Position numbers and translations under genes: made by a program. The notes beneath the pieces were generated by a model. The model was not told where the DNA came from, ran no database searches, and saw only the letters and a list, made by a program, of their open reading frames with translations. Positions 26,301 to 36,029 of a stretch of DNA of 64,000 nt are shown here, one piece after another (position 1 is the stretch's first letter; every line of letters begins with the position of its first letter). Source of the DNA: Antedon bifida (lineage: Eukaryota; Echinodermata; Crinoidea; Comatulida; Antedonidae); assembly GCA_963402885.1 (NCBI GenBank), contig OY727101.1:9620917-9684916 (forward strand). The letters run 5' to 3'.

Positions 26301-29300
26301 TTTCGACTTAGAAAAATTCGACTTAGAAATAAAAATTACACAGTAATGTATAGGAAAGAATTGGGACTTTCAAAAAAATTCGACTTTCGCGATTTTTCGA
26401 CTTACGCGAATTCGACTTAGGCGGAGTCAACTGTATTCTCATACCGGGTGTTTATTTAATTTTAAATTAGGCCTGAACAAGACAGTGAAGAGGCACGGAA
26501 TAATACGTACACGGACATACGACGAATACACACACACGCACGTCATCATTTTTACAACATATTTGGTGATATGATGCAATTTTATAATGGATAATGATGG
26601 GATTGCCTTTCCGGGCTTTAATCAAAAAATGTTCATTGTAATACTAATAATAGTTAACTAATTAATAATTAATAGTTAGTTTATTAATAAAGATTGTTTT
26701 AAATACTTAGTTTGTTGCATATGAAATAAAAGACACAGACGTAGCCTTCGATACCTATAAAATTTCATATTTAAATATCTTAAACTATGTTTACAAATTG
26801 TCATTTTTGAAGGCACACATCTTTCTCCTAGACCTGTAAAATAGAAAATAAAAACAATTTAATTATTATTAATAAATATTCATCGAACAAAGTAAAAATA
26901 ATTTAGATCAAAACATCATTTTATCGCGAACAAAATTAAATGATCGATGATCGATGTACTGTGACCTGAGAGGCTACTAGTACAACACGGCGGGGCTTCT
27001 TCTTTTTATTACCTACACGTTCCGTGTTATTTTGTGTTGAAATTGCGCAAAAATATCAAATTGCGTAATTTTAATTTTATGCATTTCAACACCCTGTGAT
27101 AACTGTTTGGCATTTCTAAGTGCTTTGTTAGTCACTTCAGTATGGGTATTAGGAATAATATCTTTAAATTTTTCATGGACACTCCTCTCAAACTTGTATT
27201 TAATAATATAAATAAAATAAATAAATAACTTTTCTGCACTTCGTATTATGAATATATTTACGTCATTACGTCAAATTTGAGTTCATAAAATTGAGAATTT
27301 GTTAAATTAGGGTTCATAATTAAGGGTTTTTCCTGTAAATGAGTTATTAAATTAATCTTAAATGTAGGTGAAAGTTTTACATAGATTCCATAGATAATCT
27401 GTAATCATGTTTTTCAAAGAATACATGATTACAATCTATTCTAATTCTTATATACACATTTTTGTTCATATCAAGCAGACAGGACTGACAAAATTTGCAA
27501 TTTTCCTGCAACATTTCATGTTTGTGGAAATTAAAGGCAAGCGCAAAAATGTTGGGACTTTACGGTATTCCTGATAGGCCTTTTTACTGGGATTTTGCTA
27601 AGCAAGATTGATGCATTATTGCATATAGTCTCCTGTAGATGAGGATAGTTTCTTCACAAACAATACAGCATTGAATATCTTAGATAACAATACCACACCT
27701 GTATATTATACATTGAAACTTAAATTACACTACACCTTTAACAAGACAATTAAAAGTAATAGTTATAAAGATGAAATCTTTAGTGGCGACTTTGCGATGG
27801 GGCGACTTTGCGATGAGGCGACTTTGTGTTGGGCGACTTTGCGATGTAACATGTAATTTTATTACGAATTTTGCTCTTACATAAATGTATAACAGATTAC
27901 CCACAAACATCAAATATTAAAAATATAAAATCTTTAAAATCACGAGGAAAATTAGCAGCTATCTATTCAACAAACCCAGAGGCCTATTTATAAAAGCTAT
28001 TGCAAAAAAAAAAAGAGAATGAGCGAAAGTCTGGGCACAATAAACCCTTAAACAAGAACTTTCCAGACATACCATTTTTATTCACATGGGTACATAAAAA
28101 ATAGTATATTTTTAACCTCAAAGACACAACACTTTTCGAAATGTCACGAACGTGTTCAAAAATGCTGTAACGAAATTCGCTTCATTGGGATACCTACTAT
28201 TAATAACCAGGTAAGCATAAGTTAAAGATGCTGTAACGAAATTCGCTTCATTGGGATACCTACTACAGTCGACTCCGCCTAAGTCGAATCTAATGGGACC
28301 GGTATAAAAATTCGAGTTACGCGAACTTCGACTTACAGATTTGCAAAAAAAATGCTAGGCCTAGGCCTAGGTTCACTCACTAGCCGCGCTATGGCTAGGC
28401 CTTAGACCCTGCCCTGTCGCGACCGCGGCCCACGCGATGAGCCTTCTTGAATTGAGTTTGCTTAGCTAGCTAGCTAGGCCTAATAAATGCTAAGCCTCTT
28501 TTATTGGCAATGATAAACTGTATTTTCTTTTATGGTTTAAGCCCGAAACAATACGAAAACGTATAATAAATACATTTCGGTTCTTATTCGAAATCGGTAT
28601 CCATTGTTTATTGCCATCTGTCTAGCACAAAATGGGTACCCACAAAACGCCGCTCAAGTTCTCAACTCTGAAACGAACTCATACACTATACACTAGCGCG
28701 AGTTGTAGGACGCCGCCTATACTATACAACCTGATTGAGAGAACCGATATGGTCCCACATTATATCCTCTGTCGTTTGTTTATCGAATTACGTACGTTTC
28801 ATCGGCTTTTTTAGCGCGTTGTTGTCGCGTGATTTGTGACTTCGACTTATACGATATAAATAACTAAAGAATGTGTGTATTCGGACCGCAAAAAGACGTC
28901 GACTTAGACGAATTTCGACTTAGAAAAATTCGACTTACAAATAAAAATTACACAGTAATGTATAGGAAAGAATTGGGACTTTCATAAAAATTCGACTTTC
29001 GCGATTTTTCGACTTACGCGAATTCGACTTAGGCGGAGTCGACTGTATTAATAACCAGGTAAGCACAAGTTAAGGTAAGCAGAAAATTGACAAGGAATAC
29101 ATACTGTATTAATGCTACCGTTTTTTTACCTGATAAATTATTGTAACATCCAATTTCAATGATCTTCATTTTTTCTTTCATTTCATCAGATATAACAAAT
29201 TGGTCAGAAATTTGCAACATTTGTGTAAGAGGGTTTGCTTTCTGCTGCAGACTCTTTATGAACAGTAATGCACGATGGTACTTTCCTATTGCTTTTCTGT

Positions 29301-29412
29301 ACTCTTTCTGTTTATATAATGTATTTCCTTCTGTTTTGTAGAGATCCGCTTGCATGATTTTTCCAGCTACTGATGAAGGCAAAGTTGTTCTACCTTCAAC
29401 TATCTCAGTCAT
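17257..29412 (-). CDS. TTC9C-like: TTC9-family tetratricopeptide repeat protein (TTC9C-like), three coding exons
   Basis: Three minus-strand exons join exactly in phase to 198 residues: 29412-29130, 22920-22732 and 17381-17257. Residues 21-55 form a first TPR (LYKTEGNTLYKQKEYRKAIG), residues 90-120 a second (CYNNLSVCLLQ across the first splice) and residues 124-155 a third (VKAFYRQGLAYYYKHNF). The end carries KKYIAKCESEL and MYKNMFGKM, matching the QLYLGMFG-type tail of vertebrate TTC9C. TTC9 proteins are about 170-220 residues long and act as TPR adaptors, probably binding chaperones or prolyl isomerases; this is family knowledge. The start is supported by an in-frame TGA just upstream (GTT TGA AAG) and by the match to TTC9 N termini. 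Splice sites are GTAAAA/AG and GTATGT/AG. Both introns are loaded with inverted-repeat elements, yet the coding frame is intact. Confidence 0.9.
17713..17880. repeat. Dispersed repeat, copy 2 of 2
   Basis: Matches 15537-15705: CGGATAACTCCTTGTAACTG, pyrimidine run, then ATAACTTTGTCAACATATGG and GTTGTGCACCTCCTAT. It lies in the second intron of the TTC9-like gene. The open frame at 17622-17816 is this repeat. Confidence 0.65.
18300..18900. repeat. Diverged direct repeat of about 340 bases in intron 2
   Basis: A block with TGACGTCATCGTATGGCC, CGTCATAGCTCATCACATTT and CGCTTATCCGTACC near 18330-18440 recurs as TGTTGTCATCATATGGCC, CGTCATAGTTTATCACATTT and CTACGTATCCACATTT near 18668-18780. A further weaker GACGTCATCAT word lies near 18842. 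No coding sequence is visible between 17900 and 19500. Confidence 0.6.
19502..22560. mobile_element. 3.1-kb long-inverted-repeat element flanked by TA, arms built of repeated units
   Basis: The ends read GTATCCCCATTTTA and, inward from the right, GTATCCCTATATTA, with TA outside each. Arms run to about 20560 on the left and from about 21280 on the right; even inner words pair (AGAAGCATGGCCAACTT near 20425 with AAGTTGGCCATGCTTCT near 21409). The outer third of each arm is four diverged units of about 140-170 bases. Each has AAAATGGCCGCC and its mirror, a CATATCTCAGCTTCTACATC line and a TTTGAGGGTCAAGGAATC line. The spacer 20560-21280 has a 91-residue frame at 20890-21165 that I do not recognise. 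The element lies in TTC9-like intron 2, 171 bases from exon 2. Confidence 0.8.
22732..22920 (-). CDS. TTC9C-like: TTC9C-like exon 2
   Basis: 189 bases starting after the acceptor CTCCATAG and ending ATAATTG before GTATGTTT. The alternative AG eight codons later would put a TAA in frame, so the upstream acceptor is chosen. It completes NNLSVCLLQ across the junction, as expected for TTC9C. Confidence 0.88.
23590..27846. mobile_element. Possible 4.3-kb element with short tandem AAGTCGCC termini
   Basis: The left end has AAGTCGCCTCATCGCAAAG followed by GTCGCCCCAACGCAAAGTCGCCC. The right end (27785-27846) is the inverse of this with four GGCGACTTTGCGATG-like units. Such multi-unit inverted termini are unlikely by chance, but I cannot show a target duplication. 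The interior is AT-rich, has no recognisable gene, and contains the pogo-like MITE at 25651-26433. All of it lies in intron 1 of the TTC9-like gene. Confidence 0.5.
25651..26433. mobile_element. Pogo/Tigger-like MITE, copy 1
   Basis: Ends CAGTCGACTCCGCCTAAGTC on the left and, inward from the right, CAGTTGACTCCGCCTAAGTC. TA follows on the right, while the left flank is CA, a probable mutation of TA. Subterminal words AATTCGACTTAGAAAAATTC repeat the end sequence. It is almost identical to 28266-29045, so both moved fairly recently. The small open frame with MGTHKTPLKFS occurs in both copies but has no known domain. Confidence 0.8.
28161..28265. repeat. 66-base tandem duplication that became a MITE target
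   Basis: 28161-28226 (AATGCTGTAACGAAATTCGC to AGCATAAGTTAA) is followed by a second copy starting at 28227. The second copy is cut at its TA by the MITE and resumes at 29048 (TTAATAACCAGGTAAGCACA). The intact first copy shows the empty-site sequence. Confidence 0.85.
28266..29045. mobile_element. Pogo/Tigger-like MITE, copy 2, with TA target duplication
   Basis: Ends CAGTCGACTCCGCCTAAGTC at both termini, TA at 28264-28265 and 29046-29047. The length of 780 bases is close to copy 1 (783). Insertion is dated after the local 66-base duplication. Its right end lies 84 bases from the exon 1 donor of the TTC9-like gene (29129), so it is in intron 1. Confidence 0.88.
29130..29412 (-). CDS. TTC9C-like: TTC9C-like exon 1 (coding)
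   Basis: Encodes residues 1-94 plus one base, ends TTATCAG before a GTAAAA donor. A possible 5' untranslated-region acceptor (TTACAG) lies 28 bases upstream of the ATG at 29441-29443, so the promoter and a non-coding first exon probably lie further right, in 29.5-30.7 kb. Confidence 0.88.
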
Positions 29413-29440
29413 TGTATAACTTTTCTTTCAAACTATTTTT

Positions 29441-30929
29441 CTGTAATAAAAAATGTTAAAAATGTAAGATCCGACAACAGCAAAGACATACTGTACATTT
29501 TTCAAAACCAAGCACAATAAGGAAGATAAAATAAGTGTAATACATAGTTAAGGAAAGGCCTGAAAGAAGGGCCCTTTAACCGAGGATACCAATCTGTTTT
29601 TTGATTGGCAAGTGTGGAGAGGCAGTGAAGTGTGTATTCCTTAAGCCTGGTTTCCAGTTGAAGTACACCAGTTTTGTTACGACTATGACGATTTATCGTA
29701 AGTGGAAAGGAAACCGATCGAGTAGATTGTTACGCGAAAATGACGTGTCTGACGGTAGTATCTCGGCCGTAAGACTGTTGAACAGGAAACCGCTAACGTA
29801 TGATACGTTTGTTACAACTATTATCCTGCATTTACAGGAAACCGATGATCTTGTACATTTTGGATGTTTACGCCGCGATTGTTACAACACTCCTGAAAGT
29901 TGGATTGAAGTCAACTTTGCATTATACGCAAGAACCAGCCAATCACCGACATCTACTATGAATATATAATGGCATTGAGAAAAATAGTTTTTTTTAAAGG
30001 TATTTAGACCTATTGTTAGATTTTTAAAGTAAATATGTTTACACAATAAACGTTATTTTAAATTTAATACAATCATATAAGATTTGAGGGAAAATACTTT
30101 AGCTACAAGTCTACGCACCCTGCTGTGGGTGGTGGTCAACCCATAGTCATGACAACTCATACCCAACTTGGCTATCTCGCACCCAAATAATTTGTCAACT
30201 CGTACCCACTTTGGCTAACCCGTACCCAAACCAACGCGTACCCATTCAAACTCGTACCTAATTATTTGGCTACGAGTTGGCATGGGTACGGGTTGACCTG
30301 CAAGTATTCCCTGCTGTTATTACAGCGAACCATGATGGTGGAATGATTGTGCTTGCTAGAGAGTAGGCTAGCTCATAAACAATATTCAAAATTTTGCTCG
30401 AAATATTCCTGCAAAATACACCTCAGATGACATCATCATCGTTGTGATGGACCAGTGGGGTTTTTTTAACTTTTCGTAGCAGTAGTCGTAACAACTGGGT
30501 TACAGTAAAAAATTCAACTTAAGCCTGTTATATCGCTCTTTACTTTGTGAACCGACACAGTCCAAACAGTCACTTCTGACTTTTTTTTGGGTTTGGGCCA
30601 ACTTTGCGTAACAGTTATGCATCGAGGGAGGAGATAACAATGATGTGTAAACTTTGTTGGTGACGTTTTCCATAAACCTATATTTTCCTATATTTTGTCG
30701 TTTTGAAATGTTGTTTGGTTTAATTGCTGTCAGTTGTTTCTTTAAGTGTTATGGTGTATCGTGGAACTAGTTTCATGTTTTTCAGTGTTTATTTTTTTGC
30801 CCCAATTGCTCTGGATGTGCCTAGCCGTACCCGCCAGCACAAGCCATGCTGTTTTAGCTGTGAGATACATGAGCAAGGAGCTGCACGAACTACGTAACAA
30901 ATACACGTGTTGTGAGGCGGCCATTGCAA
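29441..30929. other. Upstream flank of the TTC9-like gene, with short repeated motifs
   Basis: This should hold the promoter and any non-coding first exon of the TTC9-like gene, but I cannot identify either. A 122-residue frame at 29601-29969 lies in sequence with recurring GTTTCC/GGAAACC and TTACGA words and looks repeat-derived. From 30110 to 30310 there is a separate cluster of CGTACCCA-type words. The rest shows nothing I can name. Confidence 0.4.
30110..30310. repeat. Cluster of CAACTCGTACCCA-like words in both orientations
   Basis: At least six variants of CAACTCGTACCCA or CACCCAAATAATTTG occur in about 180 bases. The right edge carries the inverse, ATGGGTACGGGTTGACCTGC. This resembles the multi-unit termini seen at 23590, 27785 and 48690. 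Confidence 0.55.
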
Positions 30930-33100
30930 AACCCCTCGTCTTATTTATATAGGAAAAAGAATCGGAAGAGATGGAAAAGAGGTGGTATTAAACAACGCTT
31001 ACGCCGTAGATTAAATGGACTTCCATTGCCCTTAATTCTTCTAACAAATATAAGGTCAGTAAAAAATAAAACTGATGAACTAAGTGCTCTGGTTAAATTT
31101 GATCAAACCTACCGTGATGCTGCTTTTAGGCCTTTTTATTTGCCAAGAGAATTTGGTTGCATTAAAGTTATTGTCGTTTATGTGCCAGGAAGCATTTCAA
31201 TTGCTGCGGATGCTATAGCTGAGCACACACATAGACTCCAAGCACGTTCTCCCGAGAGCCCTGTCCTAATACTAAGCGATTTGAATCAATGTAAACTTAA
31301 CAGTGTCCTACCTAATTTTAAACAGTATGTTTCATGTGCAACAAGAGGAGGTAATACACTTGACTGTTGTTATTGTAATATACCGCTCGTTCAAGTTATC
31401 AGGAATTATACAGCTACTGTCAAGTTACAAACAAAAATTAAAGGTGGACACCAAAACGATTAAATTATGGTACCCTGAACATCTTGAAAAGCTTAAAGGC
31501 TGCCTAGAGGCTACAGAATGTAGTGTCCTAATTAATAACACTAGTGATATCCATGAAATAACAAACTGTGTCATCATATATCTCTTTTTATGAGGAATTA
31601 ACTATCCCTCATAAGCAGGTGAAATTGTACCCAAATGTCCTGGTTAGATCAAAATATTAAGGTGGCCTTAAAAGCCAAAACACTTGCAATATAATGACAA
31701 TGCTGGGCTTAAGTTAGCTGAATCAAACTTGAAATATTGAGAAATATTTAGAAATTTAAGAACAAAATTGAGCAAATTTTTGCAGAGAAAACAGTAAATA
31801 CAAGGAGACTTGGAATGTTAAATCACTAACTGGGTGTAAAAATAAAACCTCTTTTAAAATGCTCACAGGTTTTAATGATGAAAAATTGGCACAATCGTTA
31901 ATTTTATTGTAGATTTGACACTAATAATTTTGAGGAAGAGACTCTCACTTTTTGTAATAATTTAGATACCGGAAGTAATCCTGTTAGCATCTCAGTCGAA
32001 GACGTTACACAGCTCTTTCGTAAATTAAAATTAGGAAAGCAGCTGGTCCCAATGGACTAGCAGGTATTTTAATTATAGAATGTGCAACTCAAATTTCCCC
32101 CATATTTTTCAGCTAACAGTTAACACTACAATCAGGTGTTATTCCCTCCATTTGGAAACATTCATTAATTGTCCCCGTTCCTAAATCGTCTACTGCAAAC
32201 AACTTAAATGATTACCGACCAATCGCCTCGACGTCACTGATCATTAAGTGTTTAGAGAGATTTATTGTAAATTTAATTAAGCCTGTTGTCGAACCAAAAC
32301 TTGATGCCAGGCAGTTCGCATACAGGGCGCATTGTGGTGTAGAGGATGCTATAGCAACCCTTGTCCACTATATCAAAAAGCATTTTGAATCTTCTAACTC
32401 CTATGCACGTCTTCTTTTTATCGACTTTTCCTCCGCCTTCAACACATTGCAAAGGCGTGTGCTTCTTCCTAAACTTCTAAATTTTGGCATTAACCCATAT
32501 CTTATTTTTTGGATCCGTAATTTTCTCCACCTTAGATCTCAACAGGTTAAAGTAAATAAAACATCTTCTCCTATCATCTTTAATAGCACTGGTTCTCTAC
32601 ATGGGTATGTCCTTTCTCCTCATAAAAACTCTATAAAAAAGGACAACGACGGCTATATCTGTTAAGACAACTTAGGAAATTTAATGTTAGCAAACACATT
32701 CTTATACTGTTCTAACAGTCGACCATACTTAGTGTTATACCTTTTTGTAGGGAGGGAGGCTTGTTTATATGAAAAAGATAAGGATTTATTAAATAAAATT
32801 ACCAGAAGGGCTGGTCGGGTTATTGGAGTTGATGTGTCCGTACTTAATTTCAACTATGATGCAGGTGTTCTCTCCTTGGTAAAACGTATACTTTCCCAAA
32901 CAGACCACCCACTCCATAAGGAATACACTTTTCTTCCATCTACAGTAATATTCGTATCCGTCTGCCTCGAAGCCGTACTAAACGCTATAATAAGTCATTT
33001 GTCCCACAGTCTATGGTCACCTATACCAAATTTGTCCAACGCAAACTCATGGAGAGAACACCCGGATCGTAGACTTTTTGATATTTTATGTGAATTTGTA
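30930..33100 (+). pseudogene. Non-LTR retrotransposon (CR1/L2-like), endonuclease and reverse transcriptase, decayed
   Basis: Starts with a basic segment, then TNIRSVKNKTDELSALV, the usual beginning of an apurinic-type endonuclease. Then come RPFYLPREFGCI, VYVPGSISIAA and LILSDLNQCKLNSVLPNF (endonuclease core with the LISGDFN-like motif changed to LILSDLN). After several frame changes the reverse transcriptase follows: AAGPNGLAG (about 32037), NDYRPIASTSLIIKCLERF (about 32207-32263), FAYRAHCGVEDAI and LLFIDFSSAFNT (about 32414). The run from GSLHGYVLSP (32605) jumps to KKGQRRLYLLRQL (about 32640), so the palm region with the YADD residues is deleted. The C-terminal part (ITRRAGRVIGVDV, SQTDHPLHKEY) ends near 33080. 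It is non-functional. Confidence 0.82.
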
Positions 33101-33440
33101 TTTTGTATGTATATTTTTTTATTATCTCTGCAGTGTATATAAGAAGAATTTTTGATTTTTTAATTAAAACCATAATATTAGGCCAACCTAAAAAATATGT
33201 TAGGAACAGTGAAGCTAAAGTTAACCCTCATACCAATGTCCAGAAAAGTCTACATATTGGTATGATAAGGGATGCTTAATGATGATAAGCTTTAAACCAC
33301 AACCCTACCAAAAGATACAAACAAGGTATGTCAGAATATTAAAATGGCTTCTACTCTAGATGAAAAGAAAATTAGCAACAAAAAGAAAACTCAAACAACT
33401 ACAGTAGTTGAGGAACTGATCACTCTTCACATTCCATATT

Positions 33441-33545
33441 TTCACTAAAACCCCTACCAAAGAAGCAATAGAAATAGTAGAAAGGAAACTTACACAAGAT
33501 AAAACACTGGAAAATTACAATCAACAATTTGTCCTTGTTAGGCTA
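33441..33545 (+). pseudogene. Small reverse-transcriptase fragment, possibly Penelope-like
   Basis: One frame reads FTKTPTKEAIEIVERKL and continues to QDKTLENY, resembling the PTKEAIEIVE-x-L-x-x-D-x-TL motif of Penelope-like and related reverse transcriptases. Stops surround it and no catalytic YVDD is visible. The rest of 33100-33838 is AT-rich without other recognisable features. Confidence 0.35.
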
Positions 33546-33840
33546 TTTAAATCTAAAAAAAAACAGCCCAAAGTGAAACAGATTGCAAATCACATCCCTG
33601 TCACTCATCCAGATATGCAAATTAGCTTAAATATGCAAATTAGGGTGAAATTACAGGGTTACCATATCTCAAAAACTACTAGTAGGTATCCCAATGAAAA
33701 AATTCAAATTAATTTTTCAGAAAGGACTTAATGTAATTACCCGTTCTAAAGTTATGGTTATTTAAAGTGGTAAAAAATATACGATTTTTTGCTTTAAAAT
33801 GGTGTTTTTTGCAGTTAAAAAGGTTATAACTTTTACAATA

Positions 33841-34617
33841 CCGTAGTTCCTCGGGTATAATCTCACCTCGGGTATAATCCCACCCCCGACTTTACGATTA
33901 CCTTCGCACGCAAGCATATCCCCGGGCAAAGTCCCAGTGTATAATTTAACATTAGGCCAGAGGTGGGCCTAGGCCTACGGTAGCTAGCTAGGCCGACGTC
34001 AATTTCTCACCAAAAAAATAGAGTAATTTCTCTGAATTTGGCTGACTTAAAACTCATCAAACATTGTTAAGTTGAATACAACATTAAGGCTAGCATGCCC
34101 CAATCGTCACGTTCTGTACATCCTTTCTCCGTCGTGTACATTCTTTCTTGTTGTTTACACTACTGTGCATGCTTGATTACCGTAAAAAAAACACCGCCCT
34201 CTATACCGACCGGCTTGTGCAGTAGAGTTTGTGTCACATGCAACAACATGCGATTTACACAGAGAGCTCGAGCGTGTGGGTGAACATGGAGAACTTGTAT
34301 GATCGAGTTCATGTCGATTTAGGAAGCTAGGCCTAGATCACATTTTAGGGTATTTTTTATTAGTAGAAATCTCGGGAAAATCTATACGGTAGGCATAGCA
34401 CAGGTAAGACCAATTAGGCCGCCTAGGCCTAGATGGCCTGGCCGTATAATTGCTGGCCTACATCGGAATATAGCTTTTAGATAGCCTACATCGTAGCTAG
34501 AAGAAATATCATCATTTTCAGTTCATGCAGCGGGAAATCCCCGGGTATAGTCCCACCTCCCAAATTCGGGCAAATTTCATGTACAAGGGGGGTGGGATTA
34601 TACCCGGGGAACTACGG
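33841..34617. mobile_element. Mariner-type MITE with TA target and GGTATAATCCCACC termini
   Basis: The left end starts CCGTAGTTCCTCGGGTATAA; the right end read inward starts CCGTAGTTCCCCGGGTATAA. TA lies at 33839-33840 and 34618-34619. A second subterminal GGTATAATCCCACCCCC is present on both sides. The interior contains AGGCCTAG words and no gene. A related sequence with GGTATAAGCCTACCC lies at 39048-39465. Confidence 0.75.
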
Positions 34618-34619
34618 TA

Positions 34620-35871
34620 ATGAGTTAAAAGTTTTGAATTTTGTTAAACCTATAGATATCACAGAGTTGTACAACTCTATTTTTTTTGGAGCCTCAACGA
34701 AACCTATTTTTAAAATTATTGGTCTGCAAAGTTGGTCGGAAAGCATTTTGCGTCCATTTTTGTTGAATTTCCCTAAAAAATGAAAAAACTGCAATTTTTT
34801 CAATGATCTATAACTTTTGTACTGTACTAATTCATTTAATTTTTGTTTTACTTGTTAGAATGTAGTGTATATTTCATTAATAAATATATCAGAGATATGT
34901 GTAATATGAAACAATAATATTTTTTTAATGGTGAAATTTTAAGTTATCCAAAAAAAAAATGAAAAATTATGTTAAAAACTGTGTTTACTGTTTCCTTTTT
35001 TTCACACTAATTTCGAGTCGTAAACTCAATAGTAGAGAGGCCAATACACAAAATTCCTCTATAAAAAGTGTGGGGGCATTTTTTGTTAATAGCAGGCAAT
35101 CCCTGTTGAATGTATCCTTTTTGGGGTGACAAAAATGATAGGGGTGGATGCCATCTTCAGTTTTGGGTTTTAAGGTCAGTTTATGTGGTCAAAAGGTGAA
35201 ACAAGTTCAAAATATAGGATTTTTATTTTATTCACGGAAAATCATCTACATCAACATATCTATCGACAACAAATATTTTTGAAGATCAACTGATGTTTCA
35301 TATTATAGTAATTATGAGATAACATTTTATTTTACACATAAAAACATAAATGAAATACAAAAGTGTCATTTTCTCAAAATACATATTTTTGATAGAACAT
35401 CTGTACACACCTGACTTTTATAGCAGACTTTCCCCATTTTTTTTTATGTTGTCCACCAGAAAAATAGGTCAAGTATTATATGTATGAAACGCCATATGTG
35501 CCAAAATATTGGTCTTGACTATAAAATTATTAATATTACCTATAATACACTAATGAAATATTGAGTAGTTCGGTTTTAGAAAAATCTCGAAAACAGAGAC
35601 CCTATATGACATAATGTTGAGATGTTTTTGTTGGGGTCTTTCAAAAAATCTTGAAAGAGAAACATGGGTATCGAGTCTTTGTTTTCAAAAACCCTAACTA
35701 TATTGGACTTTATCAAGGTTGGAAGGAGTGGTAAATGGATTCTCCTTTTTTAGGCCTTCGCATCTATGCTATCTTGGCTGACGGTGATAACAGATATGAA
35801 ACTCCTTAAGTAATTAAGAGGTCCTTTATATTATACACATGGATAAAGACTGTTTATCATAATTTACGAAC
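34620..35871. other. AT-rich spacer without recognisable gene
   Basis: Contains A/T runs and a few short frames around 34592-34803 that are mirror shadows. I see no inverted termini, tandem array or coding motif. It may include the eroded 5' part of the LINE whose C-terminal end starts at about 35872. Confidence 0.4.
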
Positions 35872-36029
35872 AGTACGCTACGTACTGTGTCCTGGTATGG
35901 AATCCATACCTCCAACAAGACATAAACGCACTTGAAAGAGAATAACGTTGTGCGACAAAACTAATTCCAGCTATCCATTCTTATTCTTATTAAGACCGTT
36001 TAAAGTTTCTTGGCCCAACAACCCTGTAT

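Noticed and set aside
26014-28814. MGTHKTPLKFS frames in both pogo-like MITEs as a possible small gene
   Set aside because: Copies differ by frameshifting indels just after the shared part; identity reflects the MITE, not protein conservation.
29601-29969. 122-residue plus-strand frame upstream of the TTC9-like gene
   Set aside because: The sequence is made of recurring TTACGA and GGAAACC words, contains no known domain and is probably repeat DNA open by chance.
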